Of a stretch of DNA of 64,000 bases, positions 17,344 to 25,824 are shown one piece after another (position 1 is the first letter of the stretch; the number at the start of each line of letters is the position of its first letter). The notes below the pieces were generated by a model that was not told the origin of the DNA, did no database searches, and saw only the letters and a program-made list of their open reading frames with translations. Source of the DNA: Pseudomonas huaxiensis (lineage in GTDB: Bacteria; Pseudomonadota; Gammaproteobacteria; Pseudomonadales; Pseudomonadaceae); contig NZ_QKVL01000001.1 of assembly GCF_003231275.1 (NCBI RefSeq), positions 310,001 to 374,000 of the forward strand, given 5' to 3'. Made by a program: the position numbers and the translations under genes.

Positions 17344-19830
17344 TCAAGGCTGCTCGGGGCCCGCATGTTCTTCGCGATGCAAGGCGACCTGGCGGATCGA
17401 CAGGCGCACCTCCGCCGACAGCACGCGCTTGGCCGCGCCCTCGGCCAGCTCGCCGAGCTTGTCGTGGAAGCCTAGCTTGCCAGCGTCGTCCGGCACCAGT
17501 ACGCCTTGCTCCACCAGGGTCTGGATGAAGTGGCGGAACAGGCTCTTGTCGAAGAACTCCGGGGCATTGAGCCCGTGCAGGATCGACAGGCGCTGGGCCA
17601 TCACCACGCAGAGGTCTTCCAGCTCTTCAGCGCTGAGGCTGTGCTGGCCGCTGTTGAGCAGCAACGAGGTGGCCATGTAGAAGCGCTGCAGGGTCTGGGT
17701 AATGGCCCGCGCCAGCAGGGTCAGCAGCACAAACTGTCGCGAACTTGGCGCCGGGCGCAGGTAGACGCCGTTCTCGTATCGCAGCAGTCCTTGCTCGACG
17801 AAGGCTTGCAGCCACTGGTCGATCACCCCGTCCAGTTCTTCCAGTTCCCAGCGCAGGAACAGCTCCGATTGCAGGTACGGGTACAGCGCGCGGGCGTATT
17901 GCAGGATCAGTTCGCGGCTCATCCGCGAGCTGCTCTGGAAGAAGCTCGCCAGCAGCGCCGGCAGGGCGAAGATGTGCAGAACGTTGTTGCGGTAGTAGGT
18001 CATCAGCACCGCGTTCTGCTCGTCCAGATACAGGATCCGGCCCAGGGCATCACGTTGTTCTGCCAGCAGGTCCATGCCCCGCACGTGGCTGATCAATGCC
18101 AAGCCGTCGCCTTCCGGCAGGGTGGTGTGCGGCGAGTAGGGCACCTGGCGCAGCAGCGCGAGGTACAGGTCGAGAATGCGCGTCAGGGCGCGTTCGTCCA
18201 GGGCCAGGCGGCTGGTGGACAGCAGCGCCACCGCCACCAGGTTGACCGGGTTGACCGCCGCCGCTTCGTTCAGGTGCTGGGCGACTTTCTCACCCAGGCG
18301 CGAGGTGGTTTCGTTCAGCCATGCCGGACGGAACTGCGGCCCGAGTTGCTGTTCGCGCCAGCCGGGTTGCTGCTGGTCGAGGAAATTGCCGAGGCGGATC
18401 GGCTCGCCGAAGTTCACCGACACCTGGCCGAAACGCTGCTTCAGCGCACCGAGCACCTTGAAGATGTCGAAGATCGATTCCTTCTTCTTGCTCGCCCCGC
18501 GCAGTTCGCCCAGGTAAGTGCGGCCTTCCAGTACCCGCTCGTAGCCGATGTACACCGGGACGAAGACGATTGGCGTGCGCGAGGAGCGCAGGAAGCTGCG
18601 CAGGGTGATCGCCAGCATGCCGGTCTTCGGTTGCAGCATGCGCCCGGTACGCGAGCGTCCGCCCTCGACGAAGTACTCCACCGGGAAGCCCTTGGTGAAC
18701 AGGGTGTGCAGGTATTCGTTGAACACCGCGGTGTACAGCGGGTTGCCCTTGAAGGTGCGGCGCATGAAGAAGGCGCCGCCGCGCCGCAGCAGGCCGCCGA
18801 TCACTGGCATGTTGAGGTTGATCCCGGCGGCGATGTGCGGCGGGGTCAGGCCGTTGCGGAACAGCAGGTAGGACAGCAGCAGGTAGTCGATATGGCTGCG
18901 GTGGCACGGCACATAGATCACTTCGTGACCCGGAGCGATGCCCTGGACCTGCTCGATATGGTTGACCTTGATGCCGTCGTAGATCTTGTTCCAGAACCAG
19001 CTCAGCACCACTTCGAGGAAGCGGATGGCGGTGTAGGTGTAGTCCGAGGCGATTTCGTTGCCGTAGCGCAGGGCGATGGCTTCGGCCTTGGCCACCGGGA
19101 TTTTCTCCCGCTCGGCTTCATCGGTGATGGCCTGGCGCACCAGCGGGTCGTGGATCAGGCCCTTGACCAGGTTGCGCCGGTGCGAGATGTCGGGGCCGAT
19201 GACCGCACTCTTCAGATTGCGGAAGTGCACCCGCAGCAGGCGCTGGGCCATGCGCACGGTACGTTCGTGGCCCTTGTTGTGGTCAACCAGTTCGCGCAGG
19301 TGGATCGGCGCGGAAAATTGCACGCGGGTCTTGCGACCGAGGATCAGGATGGTCAGCAACCGGCGCAGGCGCCCGGTGACCGCCCAGCTATCGGCGAACA
19401 ACAGTTTCCACGGGCTCGACTCGCTGGCCGGCGACTGGCCCCAGAACACACTGACCGGAATGATCTGCGCATCCTGTTCTGGCTGCTGGTTCACCGCGCT
19501 GACCAGGCGACCGAGGGTCGGCGGCGCGCCACGCTTGTATTGGCGGCCGAGCCAGTCCGGTTCCGGGGTCAGGTAGAAGAAAGCGGCCGGCTCCATCAGG
19601 TCGCCGACGGCGACGGGCAGGACCGGGCGTGGTAGCCCTGCTTTGGTGCATTCACGGTCGATGACCGCGAGGTCGGTCAGCGAGGGTGATTGCAGGGCAT
19701 AGAACACCGGACGGCTGCGGTCCAGGTTGAGCGTGAAGGAGGACTGATTGATGGTCTCGGAGCGAACCCATAGGTACAACAGTCGGCGCAGGGCACCGAA
19801 AATCAGGCGGCGCAGGGGAGAACGGGTCAT
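17344..19830 (-). CDS. plsB: Glycerol-3-phosphate 1-O-acyltransferase PlsB
   Basis: Transfers acyl chains from acyl-CoA or acyl-ACP to sn-1 of glycerol 3-phosphate, the first step of phospholipid synthesis, at the inner membrane. The 828 residues are near the family length. The four acyltransferase blocks are visible: HRSHID (His310-Asp315), [30 protein letters not shown] and [16 protein letters not shown] at 19830 begins the conserved [12 protein letters not shown]; the 16 residues of open frame before it are unlike the family, though the ribosome site is weak. It is divergent from the cold-shock gene. Confidence 0.97.
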   Translation of the reverse strand: MTRSPLRRLIFGALRRLLYLWVRSETINQSSFTLNLDRSRPVFYALQSPSLTDLAVIDRECTKAGLPRPVLPVAVGDLMEPAAFFYLTPEPDWLGRQYKRGAPPTLGRLVSAVNQQPEQDAQIIPVSVFWGQSPASESSPWKLLFADSWAVTGRLRRLLTILILGRKTRVQFSAPIHLRELVDHNKGHERTVRMAQRLLRVHFRNLKSAVIGPDISHRRNLVKGLIHDPLVRQAITDEAEREKIPVAKAEAIALRYGNEIASDYTYTAIRFLEVVLSWFWNKIYDGIKVNHIEQVQGIAPGHEVIYVPCHRSHIDYLLLSYLLFRNGLTPPHIAAGINLNMPVIGGLLRRGGAFFMRRTFKGNPLYTAVFNEYLHTLFTKGFPVEYFVEGGRSRTGRMLQPKTGMLAITLRSFLRSSRTPIVFVPVYIGYERVLEGRTYLGELRGASKKKESIFDIFKVLGALKQRFGQVSVNFGEPIRLGNFLDQQQPGWREQQLGPQFRPAWLNETTSRLGEKVAQHLNEAAAVNPVNLVAVALLSTSRLALDERALTRILDLYLALLRQVPYSPHTTLPEGDGLALISHVRGMDLLAEQRDALGRILYLDEQNAVLMTYYRNNVLHIFALPALLASFFQSSSRMSRELILQYARALYPYLQSELFLRWELEELDGVIDQWLQAFVEQGLLRYENGVYLRPAPSSRQFVLLTLLARAITQTLQRFYMATSLLLNSGQHSLSAEELEDLCVVMAQRLSILHGLNAPEFFDKSLFRHFIQTLVEQGVLVPDDAGKLGFHDKLGELAEGAAKRVLSAEVRLSIRQVALHREEHAGPEQP

Positions 19831-19944
19831 ACAGTGTCTGCTCTGAAAAATGGGACGCAAGTGCAGCTTGACGGGCAAGTGTGCCGTATCCGCGCAAGTT
19901 CAGCAAAAAGCGGTCAGGTCATAAAAAATATTTCATGTCTGTCT

Positions 19945-20009
19945 TATACTCGGTCCGCCGCTTGCAAGATTAATCAGCAAGCGGCGTAGTCCAGGTCTAA
20001 AAAACCTGG
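19945..20009 (+). promoter_or_regulatory. Cold-shock gene promoter region and double stem-loop leader
   Basis: TATACT (19945-19950) is a candidate -10. Behind it come a perfect 10-bp stem (19956-19965 with 19977-19986, 11-base loop) and a 6-bp stem (19991-19996 with 20004-20009, A-rich loop). The start codon is 42 bases further on. Long structured leaders are common in cold-shock mRNAs and can act as temperature-sensitive elements. Confidence 0.55.
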
Positions 20010-20050
20010 CCGACAAGGCGAGTCCAAAATAAAAATCCGGAGTGTTACAG

Positions 20051-20260
20051 ATGTCGTCTCGTGAGACTGGAAGTGTGAAATGGTTCAACGACGCCAAAGG
20101 CTATGGCTTCATTCAGCGTGAGGGCGGGGCGGATGTCTTCGTTCACTACCGCGCGATTCGTGGCGAGGGTCACCGTACCCTGCTCGAAGGGCAACAGGTT
20201 GAGTACAACCTGACCCAAGGCCAGAAAGGGCTTCAGGCAGAAGACGTCGTAGGCCTCTGA
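20051..20260 (+). CDS. Cold-shock domain protein (CspA family)
   Basis: A 69-residue single cold-shock domain protein that binds single-stranded nucleic acid. RNP1 (KGYGFIQ) and RNP2 (DVFVHY) are intact, and the [14 protein letters not shown] core is family-typical. The start at 20051 has CGGAG eight to nine bases upstream; the open frame begins three codons earlier but lacks a site. It resembles a Pseudomonas cold-shock protein starting MSSRETG (from memory, PA1159). The leader carries two stem-loops, and an AAGCTGCAAG repeat follows the stop. Confidence 0.95.
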   Translation: MSSRETGSVKWFNDAKGYGFIQREGGADVFVHYRAIRGEGHRTLLEGQQVEYNLTQGQKGLQAEDVVGL

Positions 20261-20275
20261 AGGCCGGCAATGGCG

Positions 20276-20326
20276 TCAAGCCATAAGCTGCAAGTGGACC
20301 GTGCCTCTTGCAGCTTGTAGCTTGGG
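20276..20326. repeat. AAGCTGCAAG inverted repeat, copy 2
   Basis: Arms 20276-20294 and 20307-20326 pair at about 16 of 19 positions around a 12-base loop. The core ATAAGCTGCAAG/CTTGCAGCTTG is shared with 5541-5630. It sits between the convergent cold-shock gene and the gene at 20337 and may serve as a terminator for the former. Confidence 0.6.
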
Positions 20327-20336
20327 ACCGAATCCC

Positions 20337-20714
20337 TCAGTGGGTTCTCCAGGTAATCTCTTCTTCACCATCGGCACTGATCCGGATCCAGCGATCGGCG
20401 TCGTCTTCACCCTCTTCCTCGACCCAGGTGCCCGGTGCGCAACGTACTTCGACGTTCAGCGCAGCAAAGGCGGCGCGGGCGCAGGCGATGTCGTCTTCCC
20501 ACGGTGTCTTGTCACTTTCCAGGTAAAGACTGTTCCATTTTCCTACGGCCTTGGGCAGCCAGGTAACAGGAATGTCACCGGCGGTGCACTTGAAGGTCTG
20601 GCCTTTCTGCTTCCATTCGCTGCACGGACCCAGCGCGGCCTCCAGCCAGGCGGCGATCTGTTTGTGATCGACGTCGGCGTCCTTCAGGTAAATCTCGATA
20701 TCGGGTTGGCGCAT
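20337..20714 (-). CDS. Conserved Pseudomonas protein of unknown function
   Basis: A 125-residue acidic cytoplasmic protein; no signal, membrane segment or enzyme motif is visible. It has an alternating helix/strand look (IEIYLKDADVDHKQIAAWLEAALGP, then NSLYLESDKTPWEDD) and an acidic C-terminal EEEGEDD tract before a beta strand. Two cysteine-containing segments (GPCSEW, FKCTAG) are present. I recognise it only as a conserved hypothetical next to rlmA (from memory, PA1160). It starts 18 bases after rlmA ends, so it is probably the last gene of a dapE-rlmA unit. Confidence 0.75.
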   Translation of the reverse strand: MRQPDIEIYLKDADVDHKQIAAWLEAALGPCSEWKQKGQTFKCTAGDIPVTWLPKAVGKWNSLYLESDKTPWEDDIACARAAFAALNVEVRCAPGTWVEEEGEDDADRWIRISADGEEEITWRTH

Positions 20715-20732
20715 GGGGATCTCCGGGAGGGC

Positions 20733-21545
20733 TCAGTCTTGCAGCACAAAATAGTCGTAGCGCATTGAAACGGTGACTTCCAGCGGCTCGGCCTGCTCGA
20801 TCACCGCGGTGCGGCGTTCGGCGCTGGCGCGCCAGCCGTGCGGGGTCATGGCCAGCAGGTTGGCGCGGTCGGCGGGTTGGGTCAGGCTCAGACGAAACTC
20901 CAGGGTTTCACCATGGGCGTGGGCCATGTCCGCCGGCACCAGGGCCAGATGCTTGTCGTCGGCGTAGTCACGCACTTCATCGTAGAGCTTCTGGCGCAGC
21001 TCCATCAGGTGGCCGCTGGTCGGTCCGACCCGCATCAGGCCGCCGCCAGGGCTGAGCAGGCGGCGGGCCTCCTGCCAGTCCAGCGGGCTGAAGACGCTGG
21101 CGATGAACTGGCAACTGGCGTCGGCCAGTGGTACACGGGCCATGCTCGCCACCAGCCAGGTCAGCGCCGGGCTGCGTTTGCAGGCGCGCTTGACCGCCTC
21201 GCGGGAGATGTCCAGGGCGTAACCGTCCGCTTCGGGCAAGGCGTCGGCGATCTGCGCGGTGTAGTAACCCTCGCCACAGCCGATGTCCAGCCAGCACCCG
21301 GGGGCGCGTTCGGCGGCCAATTCAGCCAGGCGCCGGGCGACCGGCGCGTAGTGGCCGGCGTTGAGGAAGTCGCGGCGGGCCTCGACCATGGCCTGGTTGT
21401 CGCCGGGATCACGGCTGTTCTTGTGCTGCACCGGCAACAGGTTCAGGTAGCCCTGGCGGGCCCGGTCGAAACGGTGGCCGGCCGGGCAGCCGACACCGTT
21501 GTCGAGGGCGCTCAGGGGCGCGGTGCAGAGGGGGCAGGTGAGCAT
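20733..21545 (-). CDS. rlmA: 23S rRNA (guanine-N1)-methyltransferase RlmA-like
   Basis: Methylates N1 of G745 of 23S rRNA in the E. coli family member. The N-terminal zinc finger is intact (CPLC at residues 4-7, CPAGH at about 20-24), followed by RQGYLNLLPVQHKNSRDPGDN, characteristic of RlmA. The SAM site LDIGCGEGYYT and the SVFSPLDWQEARRLLSPGG segment complete the methyltransferase fold. The 270 residues match the family. Its ATG overlaps the dapE stop by one base (TGATG), implying coupling. Confidence 0.93.
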   Translation of the reverse strand: MLTCPLCTAPLSALDNGVGCPAGHRFDRARQGYLNLLPVQHKNSRDPGDNQAMVEARRDFLNAGHYAPVARRLAELAAERAPGCWLDIGCGEGYYTAQIADALPEADGYALDISREAVKRACKRSPALTWLVASMARVPLADASCQFIASVFSPLDWQEARRLLSPGGGLMRVGPTSGHLMELRQKLYDEVRDYADDKHLALVPADMAHAHGETLEFRLSLTQPADRANLLAMTPHGWRASAERRTAVIEQAEPLEVTVSMRYDYFVLQD

Positions 21546-22696
21546 CAGGCGAGCAACCGGATCAGGGTCTGGTAGTAGATTTCGGTCAGCACATCGAGAT
21601 CGCTGGCGAGAACGCGCTCGTTGACCTGGTGGATGGTGGCGTTGACCGGGCCCAGCTCGACCACCTGGGTGCCGAGGGTGGCGATGAAGCGGCCATCGGA
21701 GGTGCCGCCGCTGGTGGACGCGTGGGTATCACGACCGGTGACCGCCTTGATGCTGGCCGACACGGCGTCCAGCAGGTCGCCCGGCTCGGTCAGGAACGGC
21801 AGGCCGGACAGCGCCCAGTCGATGTCCCACTCCAGTTGGTGCTTGTCGAGGATCGCCGCGACACGCTGTTGCAGGCCTTCGACGGTGGACTCGGTGGAAA
21901 AGCGGAAGTTGAACAGCGCGGTCAGTTCGCCTGGAACCACGTTGGTAGCGCCGGTGCCGGAGTTCAGGTTGGAAATCTGGAAGCTGGTCGGCGGGAAGAA
22001 CGCGTTGCCTTCGTCCCAGTGCTCGGCGGCCAGTTCGGCCAGGGCCGGGGCGGCCAGGTGGATCGGGTTCTTCGCCAGGTGCGGATAGGCCACGTGGCCT
22101 TGCTTGCCGCGGACGGTGAGCTTGGCGCCGAGGGAGCCACGGCGACCGTTCTTGACCACATCGCCCACCAGTGTGGTGCTCGACGGTTCACCGACGATGC
22201 ACCAGTCCAGACGCTCGCCGCGTTCGCGCAGGCGTTCCACCACCGCCTTGGTGCCGTGGTGGGCCGGGCCTTCTTCGTCACTGGTGATCAGGTAGGCGAT
22301 TTTGCCGCGATGGTTCGGGTAGTCGGCGACGAAGCGCTCGGTGGCGACGATCATGGACGCCAGGCTGCCTTTCATGTCAGCGGCGCCGCGGCCGCAGAGC
22401 ATGCCGTCGGCGTCGATCAGCGCGTCGAACGGGTCGTTCTGCCAGGCCTGCACCGGGCCGGTGGGCACCACGTCGGTGTGACCGGCGAAGCACAGCACGG
22501 GACCGTCCTGGGTGCCGTGGGTGGCCCAGAAATTGTCCACGTCCTCGAAGGGCATCGGTTCCAGCATGAAACCTGCGTCGCCCAGGCGCTGCATCATCTG
22601 TTTCTGGCAGTCGAAGTCGAGCGGGGTCACCGAGGGACGGCGAATCAGGTCGCAGGCCAGTTCGAGGGTGGGCGAGAGTTCGGCGCGGGCCGTCAT
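21545..22696 (-). CDS. dapE: Succinyl-diaminopimelate desuccinylase
   Basis: Hydrolyses N-succinyl-LL-diaminopimelate to LL-diaminopimelate in lysine and peptidoglycan precursor synthesis. The 383-residue M20-type metalloenzyme shows the metal ligands in [21 protein letters not shown] and SDEEGPA, and the [15 protein letters not shown]-terminal motif. ATG at 22696 begins [14 protein letters not shown] and has CGGAG seven bases upstream; ATG at 22714 does not. DapD and DapC, earlier steps of the same pathway, are encoded 6-11 kb away. Confidence 0.97.
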   Translation of the reverse strand: MTARAELSPTLELACDLIRRPSVTPLDFDCQKQMMQRLGDAGFMLEPMPFEDVDNFWATHGTQDGPVLCFAGHTDVVPTGPVQAWQNDPFDALIDADGMLCGRGAADMKGSLASMIVATERFVADYPNHRGKIAYLITSDEEGPAHHGTKAVVERLRERGERLDWCIVGEPSSTTLVGDVVKNGRRGSLGAKLTVRGKQGHVAYPHLAKNPIHLAAPALAELAAEHWDEGNAFFPPTSFQISNLNSGTGATNVVPGELTALFNFRFSTESTVEGLQQRVAAILDKHQLEWDIDWALSGLPFLTEPGDLLDAVSASIKAVTGRDTHASTSGGTSDGRFIATLGTQVVELGPVNATIHQVNERVLASDLDVLTEIYYQTLIRLLA

Positions 22697-22813
22697 GGGG
22701 GACTCCGGGAGCAAGGCAGGGGGTACGATTTTGGGGCGTTATCTTATAGCAAAAGCGAGGGCGAGGAAGCACCGCCTGCCCGTGGCAGACAGAAACCCCT
22801 GTGAGAAAACCAC

Positions 22814-22919
22814 CGTGGGAGCTGGCTTGTCGGGGCGCCGAACCGCAGCGATAGCGTCCTTCACAACACCGCAGGGTGTCAGTCAGGGCGTCATCGCTGG
22901 CAAGCCAGCTCCCACAGGG
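22814..22919. repeat. Asymmetric REPIN between ndvB and dapE
   Basis: The right arm (22890-22919) is a standard GTGGGAGCTGGCTTGCCAGC-type REP. The left arm (22814-22857) starts with GTGGGAGCTGGCTTG and then diverges to CGGGGCGCCGAACCGCAGCG before returning to the GATAG end. The two arms are about 30 bases apart. It separates two same-strand genes. Confidence 0.8.
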
Positions 22920-22934
22920 CGGGGCAGGCTGCGG

Positions 22935-25523
22935 TCAGGCGGCCGGGGCAGGTTCCGTTGCGTCAACCGGTTTGGGCAGCGACGACAGCAGCGCCATGGT
23001 CAGCGCGGCCACATACGGCAGCGACTGCACCAGCAGCATGGCCACCCAGAAGCGCATGTCATTGCTCGGCAGGCCCTGGACCAGATAGATCCCGGCCGCC
23101 GCGCCCCACAACAGCAGCATGATGAACAGTTCTTCCCGCGCTTCCGACAGCGCCACCAGCACGCCGTGGCTGTCGGCGTTTTTCGGTGTGCGGAAGAACG
23201 GAATGCTGGTGGTGAAGAAGCCGTACAGCACCGCTTTGGCGATGGTGTGAGACAGCGCCAGCCCCGCCAGTGCGGCGGCGAAGGCGTCTTTCATGTTGAC
23301 CCCGACCGCGCGGCGATACAGGAACACGATCTTGCCCACCTTGAAGAAGAACAGCGCCAGCGGCGGGATCGCGAAGATCAGCAGCGGCGGATCGACCCGC
23401 TGCGGCACGATGATCATCGCCGCCGACCAGAGCAGTGCACCCACGGTAAAGAAGATGTTCATGCCATCGGCGACCCACGGCAGCCAGCCCGCGAGGAAGT
23501 GGTAGCGCTGGCCACGGGTCAGTTCGGTGTCCTTGCCGCGCAGCAGGCTGGCGGTGTGGCGCTTGATGATCTGGATCGCGCCATAGGCCCAGCGGAATCG
23601 CTGCTTCTTGAAGTCGATGAAGGTGTCCGGCATCAGCCCCTTGCCGTAGCTGTTGTGGGAATAGGCGGCGGAATAGCCTTTTTCGAACACCCGCAGGCCC
23701 AGCTCGGCGTCTTCGCAGATACACCAGTCGGCCCAGCCCAGTTCTTCCAGGACCGAGCGCCGGGTCATGGTCATGGTGCCGTGCTGGATGATCGCGTCGC
23801 GGTCGTTGCGGGTGACCATGCCGATATGGAAGAAGCCTTTGTATTCGGAATAGCAGAGCTTCTTGAAGGTGCTTTCGTTCTGGTCGCGGTAGTCCTGCGG
23901 CGACTGCACCACGGCGATTTTCGGGTCGGCGAAGTGCGGCACCATGTGCTTGAGCCAGTTGCGGTCGACGCAGTAGTCCGAGTCGATCACCGCAATCACT
24001 TCGGCGTCCTTGGCGGTATGCGGGATCAGGTAGTTCAGCGCGCCGCCCTTGAAACCGGCCAGGGGCGAGACGTGGAAGAACTTGAAGCGTTCGCCGAGCA
24101 GTTCGCAGTGGGCCTTGATCGGCTCCCAGACCGCCGGGTCCTTGGTGTTGTTGTCGATGATCAGGACTTCGTAGTCCGGATAATCCAGCGCAGCCAGGGC
24201 ATCGAGGGTCTGTTTGACCATCTCCGGCGGCTCGTTGTAGCAAGGTACATGCACCGAGACTTTTGGCCGGTAGGCTTCGTCCGAATGCACCGGCAGGAAT
24301 TCCCGGCGCCGTTTGTTCCAGACGGTTTCTGCCAGTTCGTGGGCCTCGGTCAGCAGCACGATGAACACCCCGAGCGCACCGAGGGCCAGAAGGAAACCAA
24401 CGGTCAGGCTGAACCAGGTGCTGTATTGCTGGCTGTAGTCATAGCCGATCCATACCAACACTGAACCACACAGGAACGCGGTGAAGGTGAGGAAGGTGCG
24501 ACCGCGTTGGCGCAGGGCCGAACCGTCGATCAGCAGCAGGGTCAGCGACAGCAAGGCCAGCACCACCGAGCCCACCGCCAGCACCCGCCATTGCGGGATC
24601 GCCACGACCGGGCCGGTGAAGTTGAATTTCTGTTGGCGGGCGGCGTTGAATACGCCCCAGTAGGCGCCGACCGAGCCTTCGTCGCTGGCCTTCCAGGGCT
24701 GATCGTAGGCTTCGATCACGAAGTAGTTGTAGCCCTGGCGGTTGAGCTTGTTGACCAGGGTCCGCAGGTAGATGGCCTGGTCTGCCTGGGTGGCGTCGGC
24801 ACCACCGCGCATGCGGCCGTTGCTCGGCCAGCCGACTTCCGACAGCAGCAGCGGTTTGCGCGGGAACAGGTGCTTGAGGTCGCGGGCTCGGTCGAGAACG
24901 AACTGGCCGGCGTCCTTCATCGGGATGAATTCCCAGTACGGCAGGATGTGCGCGGCCACCAGGTCGACGTGCTTGGCCAGTTCCGGGTGATCCTTCCAGA
25001 TGTGCCACTGTTCACTGGTGGTGACCGGCACTTTGACCGCCGCACGCACCCGGTCGAGGTACTGGATCAGTGCCTCGGGGGTGATTTCTTCGCGGAACAA
25101 CGCCTCGTTGCCCACCATGACCCGCACGACGCTGCGCGAGGTATTGGCCAGTTCGATGGCTTTCTGGATTTCCCGCTCGTTGCGTTCCTGGTCCGGGCTG
25201 ATCCATACGCCGAGGGTCACCCGCAGGCCGAACTCCTCGGCCAGACGCGGGATTTCCGCCTGGGTGCCTTCGACGGTGTAGATACGGATGCTGTCGGTCA
25301 GCTTGCTGAGTTGCTCAAGGTCTTCACGCAGCTCGGCTTCGGTCGGGTACTGACCTTTCTGTGGGCTCTGTCCGAGCCGGAACGGTGAATAGGAGAAACC
25401 GGAGATTTGCTCCGGCCAGTCGGGGGCGGAAACCGGGCGGTTGATCAACGCCCAGAACCCGGTGAAAAGCGCGGCGATCGCCATGACAATCACCAGGTTG
25501 AGACCAAATTTACGCGATGACAT
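22935..25523 (-). CDS. ndvB: GH17-GT2 fusion beta-glucan glucosyltransferase (NdvB-like)
   Basis: An 862-residue inner-membrane protein. TM1 is at about 10-28. A periplasmic GH17 domain follows (about 40-310), with acid/base Glu140 in VGNEAL and nucleophile Glu229 in LLLSEVGWPSNG. Two to three TMs lie at 315-395. A cytoplasmic GT2 domain (about 420-650) carries DSD at 514-516, CEDAE near 604 and QRFRW at 641-645, and several C-terminal TMs follow. The P. aeruginosa homologue ndvB makes cyclic beta-glucans tied to biofilm antibiotic tolerance; here the GT2 part would polymerise UDP-glucose and the GH17 part remodel the beta-1,3 chain. ATG at 25523 is chosen over 25586 because it directly precedes the conserved SSRKFGLNL, though its ribosome site is weak. 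Confidence 0.9.
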   Translation of the reverse strand: MSSRKFGLNLVIVMAIAALFTGFWALINRPVSAPDWPEQISGFSYSPFRLGQSPQKGQYPTEAELREDLEQLSKLTDSIRIYTVEGTQAEIPRLAEEFGLRVTLGVWISPDQERNEREIQKAIELANTSRSVVRVMVGNEALFREEITPEALIQYLDRVRAAVKVPVTTSEQWHIWKDHPELAKHVDLVAAHILPYWEFIPMKDAGQFVLDRARDLKHLFPRKPLLLSEVGWPSNGRMRGGADATQADQAIYLRTLVNKLNRQGYNYFVIEAYDQPWKASDEGSVGAYWGVFNAARQQKFNFTGPVVAIPQWRVLAVGSVVLALLSLTLLLIDGSALRQRGRTFLTFTAFLCGSVLVWIGYDYSQQYSTWFSLTVGFLLALGALGVFIVLLTEAHELAETVWNKRRREFLPVHSDEAYRPKVSVHVPCYNEPPEMVKQTLDALAALDYPDYEVLIIDNNTKDPAVWEPIKAHCELLGERFKFFHVSPLAGFKGGALNYLIPHTAKDAEVIAVIDSDYCVDRNWLKHMVPHFADPKIAVVQSPQDYRDQNESTFKKLCYSEYKGFFHIGMVTRNDRDAIIQHGTMTMTRRSVLEELGWADWCICEDAELGLRVFEKGYSAAYSHNSYGKGLMPDTFIDFKKQRFRWAYGAIQIIKRHTASLLRGKDTELTRGQRYHFLAGWLPWVADGMNIFFTVGALLWSAAMIIVPQRVDPPLLIFAIPPLALFFFKVGKIVFLYRRAVGVNMKDAFAAALAGLALSHTIAKAVLYGFFTTSIPFFRTPKNADSHGVLVALSEAREELFIMLLLWGAAAGIYLVQGLPSNDMRFWVAMLLVQSLPYVAALTMALLSSLPKPVDATEPAPAA

Positions 25524-25824
25524 AGATAGTTCGGGTTCCGGAGGGTGGAACGGGCCAGCGCGAGGTGCGCGGATCCAGGGCGACACTCAGTCAATTCTTA
25601 TAGGAATCATGACCAGGCAGCCGTTGGATAGTCTTCATGAGATGAAGTTCTGAATCCCGTGGTTTGTCGTCCAAGACTTTTTGTAGCGTAGGACATTTTG
25701 CCGGGACCTTAGCAGCATTGGTGCCATCATTACCAATGTGCGGGCCGTCCGATGAGGTGGCAGGCGGGCTGTCATTGTTCCCCGAGGGGCCTATAATGCG
25801 CGCCGGTTTTTCAGGGTTGGGCCC
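25524..25824. other. 301-base divergent intergenic region, ndvB/tcdA
   Basis: No coding sequence is supported. A strong -10 (TATAAT, 25792-25797) with a partial -35 CTGTCA (25769-25774) at 17-base spacing lies just before tcdA. The stretch near 25720-25780 is rich in short inverted segments. No clear promoter for ndvB stands out. Confidence 0.55.
25769..25797 (+). promoter_or_regulatory. Candidate sigma-70 promoter of tcdA
   Basis: CTGTCA (four of six matches to the -35 consensus), a 17-base spacer, and a perfect TATAAT end 28 bases before the tcdA start. This implies a very short leader. Confidence 0.6.

Noticed and set aside
17506..19635. 709-codon open frame opposite plsB
   Set aside because: No start site or domain; plsB occupies the region with intact acyltransferase motifs.
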